From Caldisericota bacterium (GTDB lineage: Bacteria; CAIJMQ01; JAADFP01): a DNA stretch of 23,257 nt. The stretch spans positions 1 to 23,257 of the forward strand of contig JAADFP010000006.1 of assembly GCA_013152825.1 (NCBI GenBank). The letters run 5' to 3'. The notes under the pieces were generated by a model. That model was not told the origin of the DNA and made no database searches. It worked only from the letters and a program-made list of their open reading frames with translations. The position numbers and the translations under genes were made by a program. This document shows positions 8,665 through 16,544 of this stretch, one piece after another (position 1 is the first letter of the stretch; every line of letters begins with the position of its first letter).

Positions 8665-9530
8665 AATTTTTCTCCGGCTCGTAATTTTGCACTGCGGGAA
8701 CGTGGATTCATAGCAATTTCTTCTTTGGCAGGACGAATTGGCTTGGGAGTATGAATTATAAATTTACCCTGGTTTTTCAAATTGCGGAATGTTTTTTTAA
8801 CGATTCTATCTTCCAGAGAATGATAGGTTATTACCACTACCTTTCCTCCCGGATTAAGCAGCTCAGGTATTTCTGTTAAAATAGCGCTCAAATGGTCAAG
8901 TTCTCTATTCACAGTAATTCTCAAGGCCTGGAAAATGAGGGTGGCAGGATGTATTTTCCCTCTTCTATTAATGGCTTTCTCTATAATCTCCCTGAGTTGT
9001 CTGGTGGTGGAAATTTTATTCTTTTTTCTTGCTTCTACAATTGCGCGGGCTATTTTTCGAGCCCTTTTTTCTTCTCCAAAGGTATAAAATAAATCTGCCA
9101 GTTCTCCGACAGAAAAAGTGTTTACAATTTCGTAGGCTGTTAATTTTTCTTTCTGGTCGTATCTCATATCCAGAAATTCATCTTGCTGAAAGGAAAATCC
9201 TTTCCCCGAGTCTTCAATATGAAAGGAGGAGAACCCCAGGTCCAGGAGTACTCCGTCAACTTTTACTGTCCCCTCTTGATGAAGAATATTTCTAAGGTTA
9301 GAGAAGTTTCCCCACCTCAACGTCACCCTCCTGTAGCGAGTCAAGTTTTCGCTGGCTCGCTTTAGTATCTCTCTATCCCGGTCTATCCCTATAATCCTTA
9401 TACGGGGAAAATTCTTTAAAAGATATAAAGTATGGCCTCCCTCTCCCACCGTGGCATCCACATAAATACCTTTCTTCTCCCAGACTAAATACTGGGCGAC
9501 TTCTTGCGCCATGACCGGGACATGAGTCAT
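8661..9530 (-). CDS. rsmH: 16S rRNA (cytosine1402-N4)-methyltransferase
   Basis: This 289-residue SAM-dependent methyltransferase (old name MraW) is expected to methylate C1402 of 16S rRNA. The N-terminus MTHVPVMAQEVAQYL is typical. The SAM-binding motif VDATVGEGGHTLYLL is at about residues 24-38, LDLGFSSFHIEDSGKGFSF follows at about 97-115, and the C-terminal signature MNPRSRSAKLRA is present. Length is slightly below the usual 300-315, as expected for a compact form. It overlaps mraZ and ftsL by 4 nt each. Confidence 0.96.
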   Translation of the reverse strand: MTHVPVMAQEVAQYLVWEKKGIYVDATVGEGGHTLYLLKNFPRIRIIGIDRDREILKRASENLTRYRRVTLRWGNFSNLRNILHQEGTVKVDGVLLDLGFSSFHIEDSGKGFSFQQDEFLDMRYDQKEKLTAYEIVNTFSVGELADLFYTFGEEKRARKIARAIVEARKKNKISTTRQLREIIEKAINRRGKIHPATLIFQALRITVNRELDHLSAILTEIPELLNPGGKVVVITYHSLEDRIVKKTFRNLKNQGKFIIHTPKPIRPAKEEIAMNPRSRSAKLRAGEKL

Positions 9531-9988
9531 ATCTCATACTCTTTAAGATTAGCTGCTATATCCTCAATAGAGGTGTCGGTTTTTTGGAAATATTCTTCCC
9601 ACTTATCCTTACTCCATATTTCTATCCTGTCTCCCACCCCGATAATTACAATTTCCCGGCTGATCCCGGCGTATTCTTTCAAGTATTGGGGGAGGGGAAT
9701 TCTTCCCTGTGCATCCATCTCGCATTCATATGCACCGGAAAAAAGATGCCGGGTAAATTGCCTTGCTTCTGGAAGTGTAAGGGGCAGGCGGGAAACTTTC
9801 TGTGATAGTGTTTCCCACTCATTTAAAGAATAAAGTAGTAGGCATTTATCCAGTCCACGTGCTAAAATAAAGACCCTCCCGAAGGGGACGAGTTTTTCTC
9901 TTAACTTGGCAGGGATGAAAAAGCGATTTTTATCGTCCAGTGTAAACTTATATTCACCGTATAATCCTAATTTATCCCTATGCTCCAC
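9527..9988 (-). CDS. mraZ: Transcriptional regulator MraZ
   Basis: This 153-residue protein has two SpoVT/AbrB-like half domains. The first carries LDDKNRFFIPAKLR at about residues 17-30 and the second MDAQGRIPLPQYL at about 91-103. MraZ proteins form ring oligomers that bind spaced TGGGN repeats upstream of their own operon. The start is GTG at 9988; an in-frame TAG lies 12 nt upstream, and no ATG precedes the conserved LYGEY. No Shine-Dalgarno sequence precedes the GTG. The promoter described at 9983-10026 predicts transcription starting 1-2 nt before it, so a leaderless message is likely. First gene of the dcw operon. Confidence 0.94.
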   Translation of the reverse strand: MEHRDKLGLYGEYKFTLDDKNRFFIPAKLREKLVPFGRVFILARGLDKCLLLYSLNEWETLSQKVSRLPLTLPEARQFTRHLFSGAYECEMDAQGRIPLPQYLKEYAGISREIVIIGVGDRIEIWSKDKWEEYFQKTDTSIEDIAANLKEYEI

Positions 9989-10026
9989 TATACCCCACTA
10001 TACCCCACTACCGCACCACTTGTAAA
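9983..10026 (-). promoter_or_regulatory. mraZ promoter with interleaved MraZ boxes
   Basis: Reading the minus strand, a -35-like TTTACA (10026-10021) is followed after 18 nt by TATAGT (10002-9997). TGGGN boxes occur at 10-bp spacing: TGGGG (10007-10003), TGGGG (9997-9993) and TGGAG (9987-9983), separated by TATAG. This matches the known MraZ operator layout of TGGGN repeats with 5-nt spacers. The spacer is itself the -10 element, and the last box overlaps the GTG start codon. A perfect inverted repeat CCACTT-TAC-AAGTGG (10030-10016) covers the -35. The expected start of transcription is about 9990, leaving essentially no 5' leader. The layout suggests autorepression. Confidence 0.72.
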
Positions 10027-10040
10027 GTGGGAGGATTTTT

Positions 10041-10908
10041 CTCTTTGCGGTTTTCAGCCCCAATATGTAGTATGCTGCTGTATGTGCAGCCTCAATCCGT
10101 TGAGGTTTTCCGCTCATTTTACCTATTAGGAGAAGACTATAGACCAGAGACTTTAGACTATAGACGTTAGGCTATAGACTTTAGTAGCGAGGGAAGAGGG
10201 AGTAAGCAGTAAATAGTAAACGGTGAGCAGTAAGGAGTAAATTGGTTCCCTGGTTTATTGCTCGCCTGTCATGCCCGCGAAAGCGGGTATCCACGCAAGA
10301 TTTTAGACCATAGACAATAGACTTTAGGTTAGTTCAGAGGATGGGTAGACGGGAGTAGTGAATAGTAAGCAGTAAACAGTGATTAAGTAAGTAAGGGAAA
10401 TAAGAGAGGCACAAACCCGCCTGCTCCCAGCGGGCGGGCAGGCCTGCTTGCGTCCCGATGGAAATCGGGACAGGCAGGAATGACGTTTTCCCCTGCTTAC
10501 ACCCCCGAGGTGTAAATTCTGTATCCTTAGACAAGAAGGGTGGGGAGCAGGGGCATTATTCTAATATTCTTAAGAATTTGAGAATAAAGAGCAGCGATGC
10601 GTTTTGAGCCTTCATTTTTTGCCTATTCCCCATTCACCGACTTATAGAAGAGCAGGGTATCTTGGTTTCTTAGTTCCCTGGTACCTTGGTATCCTGGTTC
10701 CCTGGAGGAAAGTTAGGATTTAGGGTTTTTTTGATAAGATGGAGGGATGAATGGAACTGGCAACTTGTAACTCGTGACTCGTAACTTTTTTACGATTGAC
10801 GACTTACGTATGACGTTTCTCCCGACGCCTGTCGGGACGCAACCGCAACCGGTTGACGAGTTAGACTATTTCTCTCACTATATACTCAGGATGAGACAGC
10901 TCTTTTCC
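10041..10908. repeat. Intergenic repeat block between mraZ and rpoN
   Basis: No gene is supported in this stretch. A hairpin CCTCAA-TCCG-TTGAGG lies at 10090-10105, followed by TTTTCC; it is a weak terminator at best. From 10133 to 10190 there are GACTNTA/TAGACNN heptads. From about 10200 to 10320 the sequence is a close inverted copy of 16860-16985, including an 8-bp stem with a GAAA loop at 10271-10290. A nested hairpin lies at 10452-10471 (GTCCCGAT-GGAA-ATCGGGAC), with outer CCTGC/GCAGG arms. Another hairpin is at 10821-10836 (CCCGAC-GCCT-GTCGGG). CTTGG/CCTGG-type low complexity fills about 10660-10710. Confidence 0.75.
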
Positions 10909-10937
10909 TTGAAGCAGGAGTTGAATCAGATTATAAT
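10909..10937 (+). promoter_or_regulatory. rpoN promoter (sigma-70 type, predicted leaderless)
   Basis: TTGAAG at 10909-10914 and a perfect TATAAT at 10932-10937 are separated by exactly 17 nt. The A of the rpoN ATG (10944) is the seventh base after the -10, where transcription normally begins. The message would therefore start at the initiation codon itself. The sequence between the -10 and the ATG, GAAGCT, has no Shine-Dalgarno motif, in keeping with a leaderless mRNA. Confidence 0.72.
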
Positions 10938-10943
10938 GAAGCT

Positions 10944-12311
10944 ATGGAACTAAGGACAGATTTACTTCCCCGTCAGGTTCAAAGACTGCTTCTTCTTCCC
11001 CAGATGCAGCAGGCCATGCAAATTCTCCAGTTACCTATCATGGAATTGAGGAATATCCTGGAGCAAGAGCTGCAACAGAATCCTTTTTTAGAAGTAGTAG
11101 AGAAAGAAATGAAAGAAGAAGAGGAAGAGATTAACGACCCTCTTTTAGAAGAAATCCTTAATTTAGATGACAACTGGAGAGACTATTTCCGGGCTACGCA
11201 GAATATCCGGGAAAGAGGAAGGGAGGATTATACCCACGAGATTTCTGCACGTCCGCCTTCTCTTCAGGATACTTTGTTGCGTCAGCTCAGGATGTCTGAT
11301 CTTTCTCCTCACGAACAGGAAATAGGAGAGATCCTTATTGCTAACATAGATGAAAACGGTTATCTTAAGTTTCCTCTGGAGGATATTGCTGAAGTATTAA
11401 AAATTGCTCCTTCGGAGGTAGAGAAAGTTCTGAAAGTTATCCAGTCATTTGATCCTCCTGGAGTGGGCGCTAGAAATCTGGAAGAGTGCCTTTTACTGCA
11501 ATTGGAAAGGAAGGGGAATGCTAATCCGCTACTTAGCCGGGTTATCAGGGAATACCTGGGAGATATTGCGGGGAAAAAGTTTTCTTTTCTGGCAAAAAAG
11601 CTGGGGATTTCAGAAGAAGAGGTAAGAAAGATTGCCGGAGAAATTGCCGCTTTGGAACCCAGGCCGGGCAGGGAGTATTCTTCGCTTCGTCCCCTGTATA
11701 TAACGCCTGATGTAAGTGTGAAGAAAACTGCGCGGGGCTATTCCGTGTTGGTAAACCAGGATGAAGTTCCTCCTATAAGAATAAGTCCTTTGTATAGAAA
11801 AATACTGGAGGAAAGGAAGAAGAAAAAGAAGGAATACCAGTTTTTGAGGGAGAAGTTAAGAGATGCTGTGTGGTTGCTAAAAAATTTGAATGGCAGGTAT
11901 GATTTGATAAAAAAGGTTGCGGAATTTATCGTGGAGAAACAGAAAATGTTTTTTGATAAGGGGCCGAAACACCTTAAGCCCCTTACTTTAAAAGAAGTAG
12001 CTGATGTCCTGGGAGTACACCCTTCTACCGTGAGTCGGGTTACTTCGCGCAAGTACATGGAGACACCACGGGGTGTTTTCCCCATGAAGTATTTCTTCAG
12101 TGGTATGGCACCGGGTAACGAGGATATGTCCAGTACCTCGCTTAAAGAGGAGGTTAAAAAGATTATTGAAAATGAGGACCCTGAAAATCCGTTGAGTGAT
12201 GAGAAAATAGCCCGGATTCTTAAAAGCAAGGGGTTTCCCATTGCCCGGAGAACAGTGAGTAAATACAGGGAAGAATTGTCTATTCTTCCTGCTCGTATGA
12301 GAAGAAAATAG
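10944..12311 (+). CDS. rpoN: RNA polymerase sigma-54 factor
   Basis: This 455-residue sigma-54 directs transcription from -24/-12 promoters and needs AAA+ enhancer-binding activators. The glutamine- and leucine-rich region I (QRLLLLPQMQQAMQILQLP) is at about residues 13-31, followed by an acidic region II. The core-binding domain contains DENGYLKFPLEDIAEVL and FDPPGVGARNLEECLLLQLE. The DNA-binding part has the helix-turn-helix LKEVADVLGVHPSTVSRVTS, and the RpoN box reads ARRTVSKYRE near residue 434. All functional regions are present and the length is slightly short of the usual 470-500. The usual neighbour hpf is absent; a GAF-ANTAR gene follows 10 nt later. No candidate -24/-12 promoter was recognised in the window. 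Confidence 0.97.
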   Translation: MELRTDLLPRQVQRLLLLPQMQQAMQILQLPIMELRNILEQELQQNPFLEVVEKEMKEEEEEINDPLLEEILNLDDNWRDYFRATQNIRERGREDYTHEISARPPSLQDTLLRQLRMSDLSPHEQEIGEILIANIDENGYLKFPLEDIAEVLKIAPSEVEKVLKVIQSFDPPGVGARNLEECLLLQLERKGNANPLLSRVIREYLGDIAGKKFSFLAKKLGISEEEVRKIAGEIAALEPRPGREYSSLRPLYITPDVSVKKTARGYSVLVNQDEVPPIRISPLYRKILEERKKKKKEYQFLREKLRDAVWLLKNLNGRYDLIKKVAEFIVEKQKMFFDKGPKHLKPLTLKEVADVLGVHPSTVSRVTSRKYMETPRGVFPMKYFFSGMAPGNEDMSSTSLKEEVKKIIENEDPENPLSDEKIARILKSKGFPIARRTVSKYREELSILPARMRRK

Positions 12312-12321
12312 GTAGTGTTAC

Positions 12322-13092
12322 ATGGTTGGTGAATTAGAGAAAAAACTGGAGGCACTCTCGCGCATTTCTTATGCTATTACTTCTGACCAGTATATTGAAG
12401 ATATTTTGAAGCTTATTGTGACGGTTACTGCTGAAGTTATGGGGTTCAAGATATGTTCTCTTATGCTATTGAATCCAGAAAAAAAGGAATTGACCATAAG
12501 GGCTACTCAATCAATAAGTAATAAATACCTACATAAGCCTCCTGTTAGATTGGGAGAGGGAATTGCCGGTAGAGTAGCCCTGGAAAACAGACCCATTGTA
12601 TCGCCTGATGTGCGAGAAGATCCGCGTTATTTTTACCGGGAGATTGCCAAAGAGGAAGGGTTATGTTCACTTTTATCTTTGCCTTTAAGGGTAAAAGGAA
12701 GAGTGATAGGGGTGTTGAATTTTTATACTTCGGAACCCCATGAATTCACTCCGGCAGAGATTCATATCCTGGAATCCATTGCCAATCAAGCTGCTATCGT
12801 GATAGATAACTGGAAACTTATGATTGAAACGCAAATCATCAGAGAAGAACTGGAAACAAGAAAGATAGTAGAAAGGGCAAAAGGGGTTCTTATGAAAGAG
12901 GAAAATATAAGCGAGGCAGAAGCCTACAATCTTATGAGAAAATACTCCATGAAAACAAGAAAACCCATGAAGGAAATTGCCGAGTCCATCATCCTTACCT
13001 ATGACTTAAGGGAGAAAAAATCAGCGGCGGGTAAAAAATCAGGTAGAGGCCCTCAGCCCGACGGTAAAACGCATCCTGCTTTATCCAAGTAA
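12322..13092 (+). CDS. GAF-ANTAR domain antitermination regulator
   Basis: This 256-residue soluble protein has an N-terminal GAF sensor domain (about residues 15-165, with GEGIAGRVALENRPIVSPDV and LSLPLRVKGRVIGVLNFYT). A linker helix leads to a C-terminal ANTAR domain (about 172-229, ending near IAESIILTYDL). ANTAR domains bind twin-hairpin RNA and prevent premature termination, so the protein is likely to couple a ligand or signal sensed by GAF to transcript elongation. The ligand cannot be told from sequence. The last 27 residues are basic and probably disordered. It lies 10 nt after rpoN and is probably cotranscribed. Its target RNA was not identified. Confidence 0.88.
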   Translation: MVGELEKKLEALSRISYAITSDQYIEDILKLIVTVTAEVMGFKICSLMLLNPEKKELTIRATQSISNKYLHKPPVRLGEGIAGRVALENRPIVSPDVREDPRYFYREIAKEEGLCSLLSLPLRVKGRVIGVLNFYTSEPHEFTPAEIHILESIANQAAIVIDNWKLMIETQIIREELETRKIVERAKGVLMKEENISEAEAYNLMRKYSMKTRKPMKEIAESIILTYDLREKKSAAGKKSGRGPQPDGKTHPALSK

Positions 13093-13142
13093 CCTCTCAG
13101 AAAAGAGGGGAAACAGGTTAGTATGTTACGGGGTAAGACCAG

Positions 13143-13168
13143 GTCCTCTCCACAAAAAAACTGAGGAC
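13143..13168. terminator. Possible bidirectional terminator hairpin
   Basis: This sits between the convergent GAF-ANTAR and wzt-like genes. GTCCTC (13143-13148) and GAGGAC (13163-13168) can pair around a 14-nt loop with a run of seven A. The stem touches the wzt-like stop codon. A second small stem, CCTCT-CAGAAA-AGAGG, lies at 13093-13108. Neither has a proper T-tail after the stem, so the call is weak. Confidence 0.25.
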
Positions 13169-15774
13169 TAATTCGTATTCTCTATCCATATATATCCCTG
13201 GAATTTCATTTTATTGGGGGCCACCCTGTATTCCAGTACTCTTCCTTTGAGACGAGAAGGAGAGATTTTGATAATCCCCTTACGAGAAGACCCGGCAAAG
13301 GAAACAGAGGGAAGATTCCCCCCCTTCACCTGTAAACTCTTTTTTACCCTTCCTTCCCAGATGGTTGTCCAGTCTTCTTCAAATTCAGGGAAGCTATTGC
13401 TTTGGTCAGCAAAATATTCTGTGTACTCATCTTTTAACATCAAGGAAGCATGCACTTCCCTGATATTAAATTCTTCTTCTTTTCTCCCCTCCCAGGACCA
13501 TTCGATTCTGTTATCTTTCACCTGTATTCTCCACCTTTGGAATAGAGGGAGAAAGAAATGCCTGCCCTCGGCCACAAGCTCTCCTTCTTTCTCCTTATGT
13601 ACTTTCCATGTTCCTTTAAATGACTCCCGCCATCCTTCCGGAGTGAGGATGCTTACATAGAGACCCCAGGAAGAAGTGAGTTCTCTTCCCTGGCAAAAAA
13701 TCCTTCCCCTTCCTCTGTCCATGAAAAAGGAGATATTGCCTGCTTCCAGCCCCTGCTCCTGGAGTTTCCTTAATGTTTCCTTTCTCTCCTGTTCTCTCTG
13801 TTGGTGGAAATTGTTCTCTTTCTCAATGAGGGATACTTTTCCCTTAAAAAGCAAGTTCCTCCCCTTTTCTATGCTAACCTTGTATCCCTTGAAATGTTGC
13901 AGGATAATCATCTCCTTTTTCTTCTCAATAAGAGAAAAGATATTCTCCTTCTCCTCAATGCTAAAACAAAGAAGCTTACATTTTTCGCCCTTTACAGATA
14001 GAAAAGGGGTAGGAGCCGGGGTATCGGGAAACCAGCGGAGATTTTTTGAGAAATCTCCTTCTTCTCTCAGGGTGAACCATTTATCAAAAAAGGGAAGAAG
14101 ATTAAGAACCACCCGGGGATTTGTTAGTGCTAATTTCTCTTCGCTTATTATCTCTATTTCCCAGTTTAAGCTAGCTTTTTCGTCGCGGATACGGAAAAGG
14201 GCATACAGGGGCAAATTTTCCCAGGTAAACTTTATCTCTTTTTCCTGTTCTGAGAAGAAGCGGGATATTTTACCGGCATCTGGCAGGTAGTGTTGTCCCT
14301 GGTATTCAAATAGCAGGGCTAATCCTCCCGGGGCAGTAATTTCCTGCTCTCCCGAGAAGATTTTAATTTGCCCTTCTTCTATCCTGTAGATGTTTCCCTC
14401 GGCCTTTTTTTTCTGCTTTAGAGGTAAGAGAGCAGGGGGAATAAGTTGCATCCGGCCGGAAAAAATAAGGTGCTTGCCAGGCATCCATTCTTTTGCTTTC
14501 CATCCCCAGTAGAAAGCTTTGCATCCTGTCTCTTCCCCGGAGAGGAAAATTTGTTTCTTATCAAATTTCAGGAATGGCTCCCAGAGAATCGCAGGACAGG
14601 CAGAACCTGCATGGGCAGAAATGAGGAAAGGAGAGGGATCTTTTTCCTCCCGGAAAGGTTTCCATTCTTTTCCCTTATAGTAGGGCAGTTCTTCCCTTTC
14701 CTTTTCTCTCCAGAGAAACTTGTAATCTTCAGAAAGGAGTAACCCGGTTTGCACCTCTTCCAGTTTTACTTTATTTGTAGGTTCCATGATTACTTCCCAT
14801 TCCCATTCCCTTTCACTAATTAGTTTAATCTTCCAGGTCTGGGAAAGGGGAAGTTCCAGGAAATCCCCCCGGGCAATTATTTCACGAGGGGTATATTTCT
14901 CCATCTTCCACTTCTGGAGGGGAGAGATTACAGCATTGTTATTCTTGGTAATGGTGGTATAGCCGCCATAGTAGGGGGAAAGCAAGTTGTTATCCCAGAG
15001 GATAAAAATTTTCCCTTCTTGAAATACAATTTTTAGTTTCTCCTTTTCCAGGGCAAATGCTTTCCCCTTTTCCTTGGAAAGTTGCAGATACGACTTGGCT
15101 GCCTCGGTAATAGGTCCCACATAGGCTATTTTTCCCTCGTCCAGCCATATCCCCTTGGTGGATAGCCTTTCTGCCAGGGGTAGGGAATGGGTAACAATGA
15201 CCAGGGTTTTCCCCTCTTCCCGCATCTTCTCCAGCCTCTGGATACATTTCTCCTGGAAATGGATATCTCCCACGGTGATAATATCATCAACCAGGAAGAT
15301 GTCCGGGTCTGTGTAGATACCTATGGAGAAAGCTAACCGGACATACATTCCTTCGGAGTAGGCTTTCAGGGGAGCATAGAGATACTTTCCCAGGGAGGCA
15401 AATGCGGCAATCTTGCTGGCTTTCTTTTCCATTTCTTTGCGGGAAAAGCCAAAAAGGCTCCCCTGTATGAATATATTTTCCCAACCAGAGGCTTCAATAT
15501 TAAACCCGGCTCCTAATTCGGATAGTATCCGTACCTTGCCCTCCACCTGTACTGTTCCCTTATCAGGCTTGAGAATGCCGGCAATTATCTTAAGCAGAGT
15601 GCTCTTTCCTGCTCCGTTATCACCCAGCAGGGCTATGCTTTCTCCTTTTTGTATTTCTATATTTATATTTTGCAGCGCTTTGATTTTCTCCCAGTGTCTT
15701 TTTTTCCCCGGGAAATAAAAAGGGGTCAGGTAGTCCAGTTCTACATCACTTAGCCTTATAACTGTTTCTTTCAT
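13168..15774 (-). CDS. wzt: Wzt-like polysaccharide ABC exporter ATPase with triple-repeat C-terminus
   Basis: This 868-residue protein is probably the ATPase of a polysaccharide exporter. The first 235 or so residues are a Wzt/TagH-type nucleotide-binding domain: Walker A GDNGAGKST at 51-59, signature YSEGMYVRLAFS at 139-150, Walker B IFLVDDIITVGD at 159-170, and switch His 196. The catalytic Glu after Walker B is replaced by Asp (D164). Ordinary Wzt proteins end near 250 or 430 residues. Here about 620 more residues form three copies of a roughly 200-residue, beta-rich, tryptophan-rich domain at about 245-447, 460-652 and 680-866. By analogy with the Wzt C-terminal domain, it may recognise the exported glycan. 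It overlaps the permease gene by 4 nt (ATGA). No catalytic motif was recognised in the repeats. Confidence 0.85.
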   Translation of the reverse strand: MKETVIRLSDVELDYLTPFYFPGKKRHWEKIKALQNINIEIQKGESIALLGDNGAGKSTLLKIIAGILKPDKGTVQVEGKVRILSELGAGFNIEASGWENIFIQGSLFGFSRKEMEKKASKIAAFASLGKYLYAPLKAYSEGMYVRLAFSIGIYTDPDIFLVDDIITVGDIHFQEKCIQRLEKMREEGKTLVIVTHSLPLAERLSTKGIWLDEGKIAYVGPITEAAKSYLQLSKEKGKAFALEKEKLKIVFQEGKIFILWDNNLLSPYYGGYTTITKNNNAVISPLQKWKMEKYTPREIIARGDFLELPLSQTWKIKLISEREWEWEVIMEPTNKVKLEEVQTGLLLSEDYKFLWREKEREELPYYKGKEWKPFREEKDPSPFLISAHAGSACPAILWEPFLKFDKKQIFLSGEETGCKAFYWGWKAKEWMPGKHLIFSGRMQLIPPALLPLKQKKKAEGNIYRIEEGQIKIFSGEQEITAPGGLALLFEYQGQHYLPDAGKISRFFSEQEKEIKFTWENLPLYALFRIRDEKASLNWEIEIISEEKLALTNPRVVLNLLPFFDKWFTLREEGDFSKNLRWFPDTPAPTPFLSVKGEKCKLLCFSIEEKENIFSLIEKKKEMIILQHFKGYKVSIEKGRNLLFKGKVSLIEKENNFHQQREQERKETLRKLQEQGLEAGNISFFMDRGRGRIFCQGRELTSSWGLYVSILTPEGWRESFKGTWKVHKEKEGELVAEGRHFFLPLFQRWRIQVKDNRIEWSWEGRKEEEFNIREVHASLMLKDEYTEYFADQSNSFPEFEEDWTTIWEGRVKKSLQVKGGNLPSVSFAGSSRKGIIKISPSRLKGRVLEYRVAPNKMKFQGYIWIENTN

Positions 15775-16544
15775 ATTCGTTTCTTTGCTTCGGGAATTTT
15801 CTTAAGAAAACTTATATACCCTATAAGCCAGAAAACTAAAGTATATAAAAAAGAGAGGTAAGCATCAAATGGCCGGGGGAATACACCCCGGTAAAGGATG
15901 GAGTGAAATATTCTCATGAAAGGAGTGAGGGGGTTTAGATAGAGATAGAATAAAAATCGCTCTGGCACTAAAGAGAGTGTATAAAAGACGGGGGTTATCC
16001 AGAACCAGAAAAGGAGTCCTACGGAAGTAAGATGGCCTATATCCCGCAGGAAAACATTTGACCAGGCCAGGGTAAGCATAATACCGGAGGCCAGGAAAAA
16101 GAAGAGCACCAGAAAGAAGAAAAGCACGGGCAGAAGAAATAAAACGCTTTTATTAAAGAGAATGAAAATCGGCAACATTACTCCTATACTGAGCAGAAGG
16201 TTCAAAAAATTTGCCCCGCTGAGTGAGAGGGGAACAATTACAGGAGAAAAAGTGAATCTTTTAAGAAAAGAGGAATAATTCAAAATAGAGTAAGCTCCCT
16301 CGCTTAGAGAGGCTGAGAAGTACATCCAGGGTAAAATGCCGGAGAGAACCAGGAGCGGGTAATGGGGAAGAGATACCTTGGCCACCCGGGTGAAGACCAG
16401 GGTAATAGCCCCGGCAAGTAGAAGCGGGGTAATAAATGCCCAGGAAAGCCCCAGTACTGAACCCACGTACTTATCCTTTAGAAATTTACGGGAAAGCTCC
16501 CAGAAATACCTTCTCTCTTTCCAGAGTAATATTTTATTAAGCAT
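15771..16544 (-). CDS. wzm: Wzm-like polysaccharide export permease (ABC-2 type)
   Basis: This 257-residue membrane protein has about six hydrophobic helices and the N-terminal motif of the Wzm/TagG/KpsM family (YVGSVLGLSWAFITPLLL at about residues 26-43). The late region, with RDIGHLTSVGLLFWFWITPV, is also typical. It should form the inner-membrane channel for a lipid-linked polysaccharide, paired with the ATPase encoded immediately downstream (4-nt overlap). The start ATG at 16544 has no clear Shine-Dalgarno sequence. Upstream lies the repeat-filled gap, so the promoter is unclear. Whether the substrate is O-antigen, capsule or another glycan cannot be decided here. Confidence 0.9.
   Translation of the reverse strand: MLNKILLWKERRYFWELSRKFLKDKYVGSVLGLSWAFITPLLLAGAITLVFTRVAKVSLPHYPLLVLSGILPWMYFSASLSEGAYSILNYSSFLKRFTFSPVIVPLSLSGANFLNLLLSIGVMLPIFILFNKSVLFLLPVLFFFLVLFFFLASGIMLTLAWSNVFLRDIGHLTSVGLLFWFWITPVFYTLSLVPERFLFYLYLNPLTPFMRIFHSILYRGVFPRPFDAYLSFLYTLVFWLIGYISFLKKIPEAKKRI

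Noticed and set aside
10334..10534. 66-residue open frame on the minus strand
   Set aside because: It runs through hairpin repeats and heptad arrays shared with other intergenic gaps.
13093..13108. CCTCT-CAGAAA-AGAGG hairpin as an ANTAR target
   Set aside because: The hexaloop lacks the expected A at position 1, there is no paired second hexaloop hairpin, and it lies downstream of the gene with no gene after it on that strand.
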